A stretch of DNA of 64,000 nt from VRUE01 sp963697805. Lineage in GTDB: Bacteria > Actinomycetota > Thermoleophilia > Solirubrobacterales > 70-9. The DNA is taken from positions 248,001 to 312,000 of the forward strand of contig CAVOPB010000001.1 in NCBI GenBank assembly GCA_963697805.1, written 5' to 3'. The notes beneath the pieces were generated by a model. It searched no databases. It saw nothing but the letters and a program-made list of their open reading frames with translations, and was not told where the DNA came from. How positions within the stretch are numbered: the stretch's first letter is position 1; each line of letters opens with the position of its first letter. This document shows positions 15,440-23,579 of this stretch, piece after piece. The position numbers and the translations under genes are program-made.

Positions 15440-17338
15440 CTACACCTCGATCAACGAGCCCATGATCACCGCGCGATCGCGGGGCAGGCCGAAGTACTCG
15501 GCCGCGTCGGCGGTGATGTGTGAGGTGGCGACGAACAGGCGCTTGCGCCAGCGGGTCATGCCGGGTGCATCGCCCGGCCGGAGATCGATCGTCGAGAGGA
15601 AGAAGGAGGCTTCATCGATCTCGATCGGGCACTCCAGGCCCGCCTCGGGAGCGAGGCGCAACGCCGCCGGGACATCGGGCTGTTCCATGTAGCCGAAGTG
15701 AGCGCTGACGTGAGAGATGCCGTCGTCGCGATAGCCGAGGTCATCGACCACGAGCCGATCCCTATCGGCGACGTGGGGCACCGGCTGTGTCTCGATCGAG
15801 AGGATCACGACGTGCTCATGGAGGATCTGGTTGTGCTCGACGTTTGCCCGCATCGCCAGCGGCGTCGTCGTCTTGTTGCGATTGAGGAAGACGGCCGTCC
15901 CGGGCGTTCGGCGCAACGGCGGCTGGCGCTCGTGCAACTGGTCGACGAAGCTGCGCAGCGAGCCCTCCTCTCGCTCACGCCGTTCGGTGACCAGTTCGCG
16001 ACCCCGCTGCCAGGTTGTGAGCACTGTGAAGACGACCACTGCGATGAGCAGCGGCAGCCATGCGCCATGCGCAATCTTGGTTGCGTTCGCGGCGAGGAAA
16101 AGGAAGTCGACGGTGAGAAAGGCGCCGGCGCCGGCGACGACCAGCCAGAGCGGTTTTCCCCACTGGTGGCGGACGATGTAGAAGAAGAGCAGGGTCGTGA
16201 TCGTGATCGTGCCTGTCACCGCCATGCCAAACGCGAAGGCGAGCGCGGCGGAGGTCTCGAAGGCGAAGACGAGGGTCAGCACCGAAACCATCAGCAGCCA
16301 GTTGATCCAGGGCACGTAGATCTGGCCGGCCGTCTCGCTCGAGGTATGCGTGATTCGCAGGCGTGGTAGGTAGCCGAGCTGCACCGCCTGGTGGGCGACC
16401 GAGAAGGCGCCGGTGACCACCGCCTGGGAGGCGATCACCGTCGCCGCGGTGGCGAGGAAGACCATCGGCAGGCGGCCCCACCCCGGCACCGCAAGGAAGA
16501 AGATGCCGCTTGCATCGGTCCCCGGGTCGTTCAACAGCAGCGCACCCTGTCCCATGTAGCTGAGGATGCAGGCCGGGAAGACGAGCATCAACCAGGCGCG
16601 CGTGATCGGCGCCCGGCCGAAGTGCCCCATGTCGGCGTAGAGCGCCTCCGCGCCGGTGATCGCCAATACGACAGCGGCCAACGAGAAGAACGCGGTCGAG
16701 AAATGGCCGGTGAGGAAGCCGAGTGCATAGCTCGGAGAGAGCGCCTTGAGGATCTCGGGGTTGGTCGAGATCGCGGCGATGCCGCAGGCGCCGATGACCG
16801 AGAACCAGACCACCATCACCGGCCCGAACATGCGGCCCACCGCAGCGGTGCCGAGGCGCTGGGTGGCGAAGAGCACGACGATGATCGCTGCCGTGATCGG
16901 CACGATCAGGTGCTCAAGTGAAGGCTGGACGATTTTCAGCCCTTCGACGGCCGAGAGCACAGAGATCGCCGGCGTGATCATGCTGTCGCCGAAGAACAGC
17001 GAGGCGCCGAAGATGCCGAGCGCCGCAAGCGCGAGCTGCGTCCGCCGCCCGCCGGGAAGGCCTCCGCGCCGGATCAGGGTGATCAGCGCCATGATGCCGC
17101 CCTCCCCTTCGTTGTCGGCGCGCATCACGAGCAGCACGTACTTGAGCGTGACGATGATCGTCACCGACCAGAAGATCAGCGAGATGATGCCGAAGATGCT
17201 CTCGGTGTCGGCGCCTACGGGGTGCGGATCGCTCGGGTTGAAGACAGTCTGGATCGTGTAGAGCGGGCTGGTGCCGATGTCGCCGAAGACGACGCCCAGG
17301 GCGCCGACGACGAGCGCCGCCTGGGCGGGGGTGCGCAT
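15440..17338 (-). CDS. kup: KUP system potassium uptake protein
   Basis: About 632 residues: 12 hydrophobic segments and a cytoplasmic C-terminal domain, with the family hallmarks GVVFGDIGTSPLYT, YVLLVMRADNEGEGG and FGDSMITPAISVLSA. It is a proton-coupled K+ importer in the inner membrane. ATG 17338 is used; a GTG at 17410 would add 24 residues before MRTPAQAAL, which is the usual family start. The 139 nt up to the LAL regulator stop hold no obvious motif. Confidence 0.96.
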   Translation of the reverse strand: MRTPAQAALVVGALGVVFGDIGTSPLYTIQTVFNPSDPHPVGADTESIFGIISLIFWSVTIIVTLKYVLLVMRADNEGEGGIMALITLIRRGGLPGGRRTQLALAALGIFGASLFFGDSMITPAISVLSAVEGLKIVQPSLEHLIVPITAAIIVVLFATQRLGTAAVGRMFGPVMVVWFSVIGACGIAAISTNPEILKALSPSYALGFLTGHFSTAFFSLAAVVLAITGAEALYADMGHFGRAPITRAWLMLVFPACILSYMGQGALLLNDPGTDASGIFFLAVPGWGRLPMVFLATAATVIASQAVVTGAFSVAHQAVQLGYLPRLRITHTSSETAGQIYVPWINWLLMVSVLTLVFAFETSAALAFAFGMAVTGTITITTLLFFYIVRHQWGKPLWLVVAGAGAFLTVDFLFLAANATKIAHGAWLPLLIAVVVFTVLTTWQRGRELVTERREREEGSLRSFVDQLHERQPPLRRTPGTAVFLNRNKTTTPLAMRANVEHNQILHEHVVILSIETQPVPHVADRDRLVVDDLGYRDDGISHVSAHFGYMEQPDVPAALRLAPEAGLECPIEIDEASFFLSTIDLRPGDAPGMTRWRKRLFVATSHITADAAEYFGLPRDRAVIMGSLIEV

Positions 17339-17477
17339 CTTTGCGCTACGGGTGTCGGCGTCCCTGCTCAGTCGGCATCGGGTCCCGGTCGGGGCGGCCG
17401 CACCGTACACCCGATCACCGGCAGGCGGGCAGGTTCAAACACTCGCGGGAGGGGCAGTCGCGGCCGGGCCGGCGTCG

Positions 17478-20246
17478 CTAGCTCGGATTGAGCAGGGCGG
17501 GTGGGACGCGCCCCAGCTGTTTGCGCGAGGTGATCTCGAGTTTGGCGAAAACCTTGTGCAGGTGGTACTGCACCGTGCGTGGGCTGATGAAGAGTTGAGT
17601 GCCGATCTGGGGGTTGGACAGCCCGTCGCGGGCGAGGCGAGCGATCTGGGCCTCCTGGGGCGTGAGGACGTGGACGGTGTCGGCGGCGCGCTTGCGCACG
17701 GTCTCGCCGGTCGCCAGGAGCTCGCGACGGGCGCGCTCAGCGAATGCCTCGATACCCATGTCACTGAGCATCCGATGGGCGGAGCGCAACTGCTCGCGTC
17801 CATCCACGCGGCGACCCTGGCGACGCAGCCACTCGCCATACACGAGGCGGGCGCGGGCGAGGTCGACAGCGATCCGGCATTCCTCGAGCCGCTCGATCGC
17901 CTCGCGGTAAAGGGCGTCGGCGGCCTCGTCGTCGCTCAACAACGCCCGCGAGCGCGCCCGGACGCCGAGCGCCCAGCTGGTGCCCACGGCGACCGTCCGT
18001 TCCTCGAGCTCTTGGAGGGCGGCGGCGGCCGCCTCGGCGGCTTCACTGCGCGCGGCCGCCTCGACCTGCTCGGCCAGCGCCCAGGGGTAGAGACCGAGAT
18101 CCTCGTATTCGCACGCCCGCCGGGCGGCGTCCAAGCCCACCTCGTAGCGGCCGAGGCCGTTGGAGAGCAGCGCGGTAGCGTACTCGGCCAAGCCGATTGC
18201 CCTGCCCTCGCCGGCCTCAGTCGCGGAGCGCACACTGCGCTCGATCGTCTCGATCGCCGGCGCCTCCTCCCCGCGCCAGGCGGCGAGCAGCACCGAGGGG
18301 TAGGTGAGGGGCGTGCTCCCGGTCGACTCGGCGATCGATTCGGCCTCTTCGATCAACGCCGCGGCGGCGCCGAGTTCTCCGGCGTGGAGGTGGACGACTG
18401 CAAGATTGCTCAGCGCCGTGGGCAGCACGGTCAGCGCGCCGGCCTCCCGAGCCATGGTGGCCGCCCGACCGGCGAGCTCGTGCCAGGTTGCGTCGTCCCA
18501 GAGATCGGGTGCGAGCGGCTCAGGCGCGACGGGACACGAGAGCCAGAGCCAGCGTCTGTCCTCCTCGCTGGGCTCGGCCTCCCGCCGGAATGCCTCCAGC
18601 GCTCGCCTCAGCGGCGTCACCCCCGCCGCGTATCCATCGGTGAATCGCGTCGCGAGGCCGTCGAGGAGGAGGTCCAGGGCACCTGGCGGCGGCGGCGGCG
18701 GCGGCGCGGCGGCGGCGGCTTCCGCCACCTCGCGCACCCCGACACCGTCGCTCAGACGACCGGCGGAGCCCGCCGCTCGAAGCGCTTCGAGATGGGTCTC
18801 ACGCGCCAGTCCGGCGTCGAGCGGTTCGAGGCGCTTGGCTGCGTCGAGCAGGGCGGCCGGAGCCTCGGTCCCGCGGGTGCGGGTGAAGACGATCTGAGCG
18901 CGCAGCCGCTCTAGCTGCGCGCGCTGCAGCCCGTCGAGGGGGGCGGCGTCCGCGATCGCCACGAGCTCGAGCGCCGATTCCGGCGCGGCGGCGTCGAACT
19001 TTGCCTGAGCCGCCGCGAGCGCCCGCCCGCCACGCCGGGCGTCGTCTGGGGTCAACTCGGTCGCCCGTGTCAGGAACGCGGCCGCGGCCGCGGCGCCGCC
19101 GCGGCGCCGGGCCCGGCTCGCCGAGCGCTCCAGCTCATCTGCGATTGCCTCGTCGAGCCCGGTCGCCGCATTGGCGCGGTGCCAGGCGAGCCGGTCGGGG
19201 TCGGCGTCGGGGTCGGTGGCCTCGGCAAGCGCGCCGTGAACCTCCTGTCGCTGGGGGAGCGATGCCGCAGCGTAGACAGCCGCGCGCACGAGTGGATGGG
19301 GGAATCGCACCCTGGTGTCGAACTCGATCAGCTCCTTGGCCTCGGCCGGCGCAGCCGCGTCGGGTCCGAGTCCGAGCCGATCGGCGGCGCGCCACAGCAG
19401 CGTCACGTTCCCGAGCGGGTCGGCCGCCGCTGTCAGAAGCAGTTGTCGGGTATCGAGTGGGAGCGTCGCCAGCTGCCGCAGAACGCTCTGCTCGATGCGT
19501 TCCGCGATCGGCGCCGAGCTCGGAGGCCCGAACCCGCCCGCAAGCTCCTCCGGCGTCAGTGCCCGTGGCAGCTCCAGCAGGCCCAGTGGATTGCCGCAAG
19601 TCTCGGCCAGGATCCGATCCCTCACCCGGCCGTCGATGCGCCCTGGAATCGCCGACGCGAGCAGCGCCCGGGCATCGTCGTCGCCGAGGCCGGCGAGCCG
19701 CATTTCCGGCAGGCCGGTGAGCTCGTCGACTCCGCTCGGCTCGCGTGCCGCGAAGACCAGGCCGATCGACTCGGCCTGCAGACGGCGGGCGACGAAGGCG
19801 AGCGCCTGCGCGGAGGAGGAGTCCAGCCATTGGGCGCCGTCGACAGCGCAGACCAACGGGCGCTTTTCCGCGACATCGGACAGCAGGCCAAGCACCGCCA
19901 GGCCGACGAGGAAGCGGTCGGGCGGCGGTCCCTCCGCGAGACCGAAGGCGGTGCCGAGCGCGTCACGCTGGGGGCCCGGCAGCCTCTGCAGGTTCTCGGC
20001 GATCGGCGCGCACAGCTGGTGCAGGCCGGCGAACGGCAGCTCCATCTCGGATTCCACACCGACCGAGCGTAGGACCCGCAGATCCGCGACCGAGCCGATC
20101 GCGTCGTCCAGCAGGGCGGTCTTGCCGACCCCGGGCTCGCCGCGGATTACGAGTGCGCCGCTCTCCCCGTTGCGAATCGCCTCGAACAACTGGACGAGAA
20201 CCACGCCCTCGGCCCCGCGGCCTATCAGGGTGGTTTGGCTGGCCAT
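17478..20246 (-). CDS. Large ATP-binding LuxR-family (LAL) transcriptional regulator
   Basis: About 922 residues. Walker A is GEPGVGKTALL and Walker B LVCAVDGAQWLD, in an N-terminal STAND-type NTPase. The long middle is Ala/Arg-rich and TPR-like. A C-terminal LuxR helix-turn-helix (LTPQEAQIARLARDGLSNPQ...FISPRTVQYHLHKVFAKL) binds DNA. A run of seven prolines after an alanine tract lies mid-protein. ATG 20246 gives MASQTTLIGR, the usual first strand of the ATPase; the frame is open to 20336. It is divergent from the SDR/hydrolase genes at 20369-22087, which are its likely targets. Confidence 0.92.
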   Translation of the reverse strand: MASQTTLIGRGAEGVVLVQLFEAIRNGESGALVIRGEPGVGKTALLDDAIGSVADLRVLRSVGVESEMELPFAGLHQLCAPIAENLQRLPGPQRDALGTAFGLAEGPPPDRFLVGLAVLGLLSDVAEKRPLVCAVDGAQWLDSSSAQALAFVARRLQAESIGLVFAAREPSGVDELTGLPEMRLAGLGDDDARALLASAIPGRIDGRVRDRILAETCGNPLGLLELPRALTPEELAGGFGPPSSAPIAERIEQSVLRQLATLPLDTRQLLLTAAADPLGNVTLLWRAADRLGLGPDAAAPAEAKELIEFDTRVRFPHPLVRAAVYAAASLPQRQEVHGALAEATDPDADPDRLAWHRANAATGLDEAIADELERSASRARRRGGAAAAAAFLTRATELTPDDARRGGRALAAAQAKFDAAAPESALELVAIADAAPLDGLQRAQLERLRAQIVFTRTRGTEAPAALLDAAKRLEPLDAGLARETHLEALRAAGSAGRLSDGVGVREVAEAAAAAPPPPPPPGALDLLLDGLATRFTDGYAAGVTPLRRALEAFRREAEPSEEDRRWLWLSCPVAPEPLAPDLWDDATWHELAGRAATMAREAGALTVLPTALSNLAVVHLHAGELGAAAALIEEAESIAESTGSTPLTYPSVLLAAWRGEEAPAIETIERSVRSATEAGEGRAIGLAEYATALLSNGLGRYEVGLDAARRACEYEDLGLYPWALAEQVEAAARSEAAEAAAAALQELEERTVAVGTSWALGVRARSRALLSDDEAADALYREAIERLEECRIAVDLARARLVYGEWLRRQGRRVDGREQLRSAHRMLSDMGIEAFAERARRELLATGETVRKRAADTVHVLTPQEAQIARLARDGLSNPQIGTQLFISPRTVQYHLHKVFAKLEITSRKQLGRVPPALLNPS

Positions 20247-20368
20247 CGGCCTCGGCCAAGAAGGTACCGACTGGCCACCAAGGCTGGCGTCCTGGCCGAT
20301 GCGAGCCGGGCCCCCGTTCGGGGACGCTCGTTCCATGACCCGCCCCCGACGAAGAGAGGTCTGACCCG

Positions 20369-21112
20369 ATGAAGGTCGTCGTCATCGGCGGCACCGGGCT
20401 GGTCGGCTCGAAGGTCGTCGCCAACCTGCGGGCGAAGGGCAAGGATGCCGTGGCGGCCTCACCCGACTCCGGCGTCAACACGATCACCGGAGAAGGCCTG
20501 GCGGAGGCACTCGCAGGCGCCGAGGTGGTCGTCGACGCGTCGAACGCCCCCGCCTGGGACGACGATGCGGTGCTCGACTTCTTCCAGACCTCGTCCCGCA
20601 GCCTCCTCGATGCGGCGGCAACGGCCGGCGTCAAGCACTACGTCGCATTCTCGATCGTCGGCGCCGACCGCCTCCCGGACAGCGGCTACCTCCGCGCGAA
20701 GGTGGCCCAGGAGAAATTGGTGAAAGAAGGGTCGGTTCCCTACACGATCGCTCGCGCAACCCAGTTCTTCGAGTTCGTCGGCCGGATCGCCGACTCGAAC
20801 ACCAAGGGCGCCACGGTCCTCATGCCCCCGGTTTTGTTCCAGCCGGCGGCCGTCGCAGATATCGCCGCCGCGGTGGCTGACATCGCGGTGGGCGAGCCGG
20901 CGAACGGGGTTGTCGAGGTCGCCGGGCCCGAGCCGCTTCGCTTCGACCAGGTAATCGACAGCTTCCTCACCTCCAAGGGAGACGCCCGCCGGGTGATCGC
21001 CGACCCCCACGCCCGCTACTTCGGGACCGAGCTCAACACCGACTCGCTGACACCGGAGAACGGCGCCCGGCTCACCCCGACTCATTTCGACGATTGGCTC
21101 GCGCGCCAATAG
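20369..21112 (+). CDS. NAD(P)-binding atypical SDR (NmrA/TMR-like)
   Basis: 247 residues. The Rossmann motif GGTGLVGSKV is at the N-terminus, and AFSIVGADRLPDSGYLRAKVAQEKLV matches the SxxGA...YLRAK pattern of atypical SDRs. They act as NAD(P)H sensors or quinone-type reductases. AGAGAGGT precedes the start at proper spacing. It is the first gene of a three-gene set with the alpha/beta hydrolase and a small protein, transcribed away from the LAL regulator. Confidence 0.88.
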   Translation: MKVVVIGGTGLVGSKVVANLRAKGKDAVAASPDSGVNTITGEGLAEALAGAEVVVDASNAPAWDDDAVLDFFQTSSRSLLDAAATAGVKHYVAFSIVGADRLPDSGYLRAKVAQEKLVKEGSVPYTIARATQFFEFVGRIADSNTKGATVLMPPVLFQPAAVADIAAAVADIAVGEPANGVVEVAGPEPLRFDQVIDSFLTSKGDARRVIADPHARYFGTELNTDSLTPENGARLTPTHFDDWLARQ

Positions 21113-21141
21113 CGCGGGCTCAAACCAACCGAAAGGACCCC

Positions 21142-21855
21142 ATGAAACCCACGGTCATCCTCGTCCACGGCGCCTTCGCAGAGTCGGCGAGTTGGGATGG
21201 TGTCATCGACCCGCTGCTCAGCGCCGGCCATCCGGTGATCGCGGCCGCAAACCCGCTGCGCAGTCTCGCGTCCGACGCCGCAGCGGTCAGCGACGTGGTC
21301 CGCACCGTGGACGGGCCTGTCGTCCTCGCCGCTCACTCCTATGGCGGCATGGTGATCTCCAACGTCGCCGCCGACGCCGGCGAGATCGTCGGACTCGTCT
21401 ACGCCTGCGGCTTCGCGCCGGATTCCGGCGAGGACGCCATCGGCCTGTCCGAAAAGTTCCCCGGCAGCACGCTCGGCGAAGCGCTGGCGCCGATCCCGCG
21501 TCAGGACGGAACCACCGACCTCGCGATAGTCGGGGATCGCTTCCACGCGCAGTTCTGCGCTGACGTCGACGCGTCGGTCGCAGCCCGGATGGCTGTCACC
21601 CAGCGGCCGGCCACCCAAGAGGCGCTATCGGAGCCCTGCGGCGAGAGCCCGCTGTGGAAGGAGATCCCGTCCTCATTCCTGATCGGCAGCGAGGACCGCA
21701 ACATCCCCGCCGAGCTGCAGCGCTTCATGGCCGAGCGGGCCGGGGCCAAGCGCACGATCGAAATCCCCGGCGCGTCGCATGCGATCTCCGTCTCGCAGCC
21801 CGAGGCGACCGCGGATCTGATCCTCGAGGCCGCGGCGATACCCGCGGCCGCCTGA
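21142..21855 (+). CDS. Alpha/beta hydrolase
   Basis: 237 residues. It has the oxyanion region HGAFAESASW, nucleophile motif AHSYGG (Ser), acid in GSEDRNIP (Asp) and GASHAI (His), so a complete triad. Close in pattern to MhpC/EstA-like esterases often found beside SDR genes. GAAAGGA lies before ATG 21142. It is 29 nt from the SDR stop, so likely one operon. Substrate unknown. Confidence 0.9.
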   Translation: MKPTVILVHGAFAESASWDGVIDPLLSAGHPVIAAANPLRSLASDAAAVSDVVRTVDGPVVLAAHSYGGMVISNVAADAGEIVGLVYACGFAPDSGEDAIGLSEKFPGSTLGEALAPIPRQDGTTDLAIVGDRFHAQFCADVDASVAARMAVTQRPATQEALSEPCGESPLWKEIPSSFLIGSEDRNIPAELQRFMAERAGAKRTIEIPGASHAISVSQPEATADLILEAAAIPAAA

Positions 21856-21874
21856 CCAAACCTGGAGGTCAACC

Positions 21875-22087
21875 ATGCACGAGATTGAGGTCCGCAGCGT
21901 CAGCGAGGAAGAGGTGTCCTACGGGGTCGCGGAGCTCTGGGCCGCCGGTCAGCCCATCGCCTACACGATCTACATCGATGGCGACCTGATGCTCCGAATC
22001 CCGCCCAACAGGGACGGCGACCCCGTGATGATCCCCGTGCGCAGCCTTACGACCGCCCTCGCCGAGATCGGCCGGCGCCTCGCCTGA
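21875..22087 (+). CDS. Small hypothetical protein (70 aa)
   Basis: MHEIEVRSVSEEEVSYG... A compact, mixed alpha/beta 70-residue protein with no membrane segment and no cysteine. GGAGGT at good spacing precedes the ATG, and it follows the hydrolase by 19 nt, so it belongs to the same operon. No family recognised. Confidence 0.7.
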   Translation: MHEIEVRSVSEEEVSYGVAELWAAGQPIAYTIYIDGDLMLRIPPNRDGDPVMIPVRSLTTALAEIGRRLA

Positions 22088-22114
22088 GCCCGAGTCGGCG
22101 AACCGAACATAGGA

Positions 22115-22133
22115 CTTCGGGTTTACCCCGATT
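22115..22133 (+). promoter_or_regulatory. Shared 19-bp operator, site 6, upstream of WS/DGAT
   Basis: CTTCGGGTTTACCCCGATT, followed after exactly 20 nt by -10-like TAGGTT (22154-22159); the gene starts at 22167. Unlike sites 2/3 and 4/5 it stands alone, with no divergent partner. Confidence 0.72.
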
Positions 22134-22166
22134 CGGCGTCGCCTTCTCGGCGCTAGGTTCACCTCT

Positions 22167-23546
22167 ATGGCTGAGCAGCTCAGCATGCTCGACACGATGT
22201 TCCTCGAGCTCGAGCAGTTCGACGACGCCGCCCACATGCACATCGGCGCGGCGCTCATCTTCGACCCGCTGCCCGGGGGCGGGACGCCGGACATTGGCGA
22301 GGTCCGCGACCACCTGCGCGAGCGGGTGGAGATGCTTCCGCGCTTCACCCAGCGGCTCTCCGCCCCGCACGCGGGCCCGCTGAAATGGCTGACCTGGGAG
22401 CCGGCCGAAGGGTACGACCTCAATGCTCACGTTCATCGCGCGACGCTGCCGGCGCCGGGCGGCGCGGCCGAGTTGCACGAGTGGCTCGGGGACTTCTGGT
22501 CGCACCGCCTGGACCGCCACCGGCCACTCTGGGAGATGACGCTGCTCGACGGGCTCGAGGACGGGCGCTGGGCGCTGGTCACCAAGACGCACCACTGCCT
22601 CGTGGATGGCGTCGGCTCGGTCGACATCGGGACCGTCCTGCTCGATTCCTCCCCACAGCCCGCGCCCCCCCACCCGCAGTCCTCGCCCGGCGATGGCGAG
22701 GTCGAAGAGCAGGGCAATGGCCGATTCTGGCTCTCTCCCGGCCTGGTGGTGCGCGGGGCGCGGGCCGGCGTCGGTGCGGCGCGGCACCCTCGCGAATCTT
22801 TCGATCGCGCGCGAGCGGCGCTGGAGTTGATCGCGCGCGAGGAGGTGATCGGGGCGCCGCGGTCGAGCTTGAATGGGCCGATGAGCGGCACACGGCTGTT
22901 TGCCACTGTGAAATTCGACCTGGCCGACATCAAGGAGACGAAAGAGCGCCTTGGTGGCACGGTCAACGACGTCGTGCTGGCGCTCTGCGCCGGGGGCCTG
23001 CGACACCTGTTTCTCGCGCGCGGTGAGGCGCTATCGGAAGGCGAACTGCGGGCCCAGGTACCGGTGAACATCCGCTCGGAGGACAAGGAGCACGCGCTCG
23101 GCAATGAGCTGACCTCCCTGTTCGTCGAGCTGCCGGTGACCGAGGGGGACCCGATCGCGCGCCACCGCCGAGTCGTCGAGCGGGCCGACCAGCTCAAGGC
23201 CGGTTCGCAACGCGCCGGGGGCAAGACGATCGTCGACATCGCCGACATGGGGCCGCCGCTCGCCGGCGCCCTGCTCGCACGGTCGATGTTCGGCAGCACC
23301 CGGATGTTCAACCTGACGATCACAAACGTGCGCGCGTCCCAGGAGCGGTTGTACGCGCTCGGCGCACCCCTGGTCGAGGTCATTCCCCTCGTGCCACTGT
23401 TCGCCGGCCACACGATCGGCATCGCGGTCGTCACCTACGCCGGCCAGATGGTCTTCGGCCTCAATGCCGACCGCATGGCAGCGCCGGACGTGGGGATCCT
23501 GGCCGAGGGCATCGAGCGCTCCTTCGCCGAGCTGCGCGCACCTTGA
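22167..23546 (+). CDS. Wax ester synthase / diacylglycerol acyltransferase (WS/DGAT)
   Basis: 459 residues. The acyl-CoA O-acyltransferase active site HHCLVDG is at residues 142-148, and the usual PLWEMTLLDGL precedes it. The C-terminal half has the DUF1298-type region with TITNVRASQERLYALGAPL. It makes storage triacylglycerol or wax esters. The homologue Tgs1 (Rv3130c) is a DosR-regulon gene in M. tuberculosis. Operator site 6 and TAGGTT lie directly upstream. ATG 22167 lies only 7 nt after the -10-like hexamer, so the transcript may be leaderless. Confidence 0.94.
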   Translation: MAEQLSMLDTMFLELEQFDDAAHMHIGAALIFDPLPGGGTPDIGEVRDHLRERVEMLPRFTQRLSAPHAGPLKWLTWEPAEGYDLNAHVHRATLPAPGGAAELHEWLGDFWSHRLDRHRPLWEMTLLDGLEDGRWALVTKTHHCLVDGVGSVDIGTVLLDSSPQPAPPHPQSSPGDGEVEEQGNGRFWLSPGLVVRGARAGVGAARHPRESFDRARAALELIAREEVIGAPRSSLNGPMSGTRLFATVKFDLADIKETKERLGGTVNDVVLALCAGGLRHLFLARGEALSEGELRAQVPVNIRSEDKEHALGNELTSLFVELPVTEGDPIARHRRVVERADQLKAGSQRAGGKTIVDIADMGPPLAGALLARSMFGSTRMFNLTITNVRASQERLYALGAPLVEVIPLVPLFAGHTIGIAVVTYAGQMVFGLNADRMAAPDVGILAEGIERSFAELRAP

Positions 23547-23579
23547 CAGTTCTGTCCGGTGATCGGAGTTTCGCTCGGT

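Noticed and set aside
18690..18725. GCC/GGC triplet run as a microsatellite or CRISPR-like repeat
   Set aside because: It is in-frame Ala/Pro coding sequence inside the LAL regulator; no spacer pattern. No CRISPR array seen anywhere in the window.
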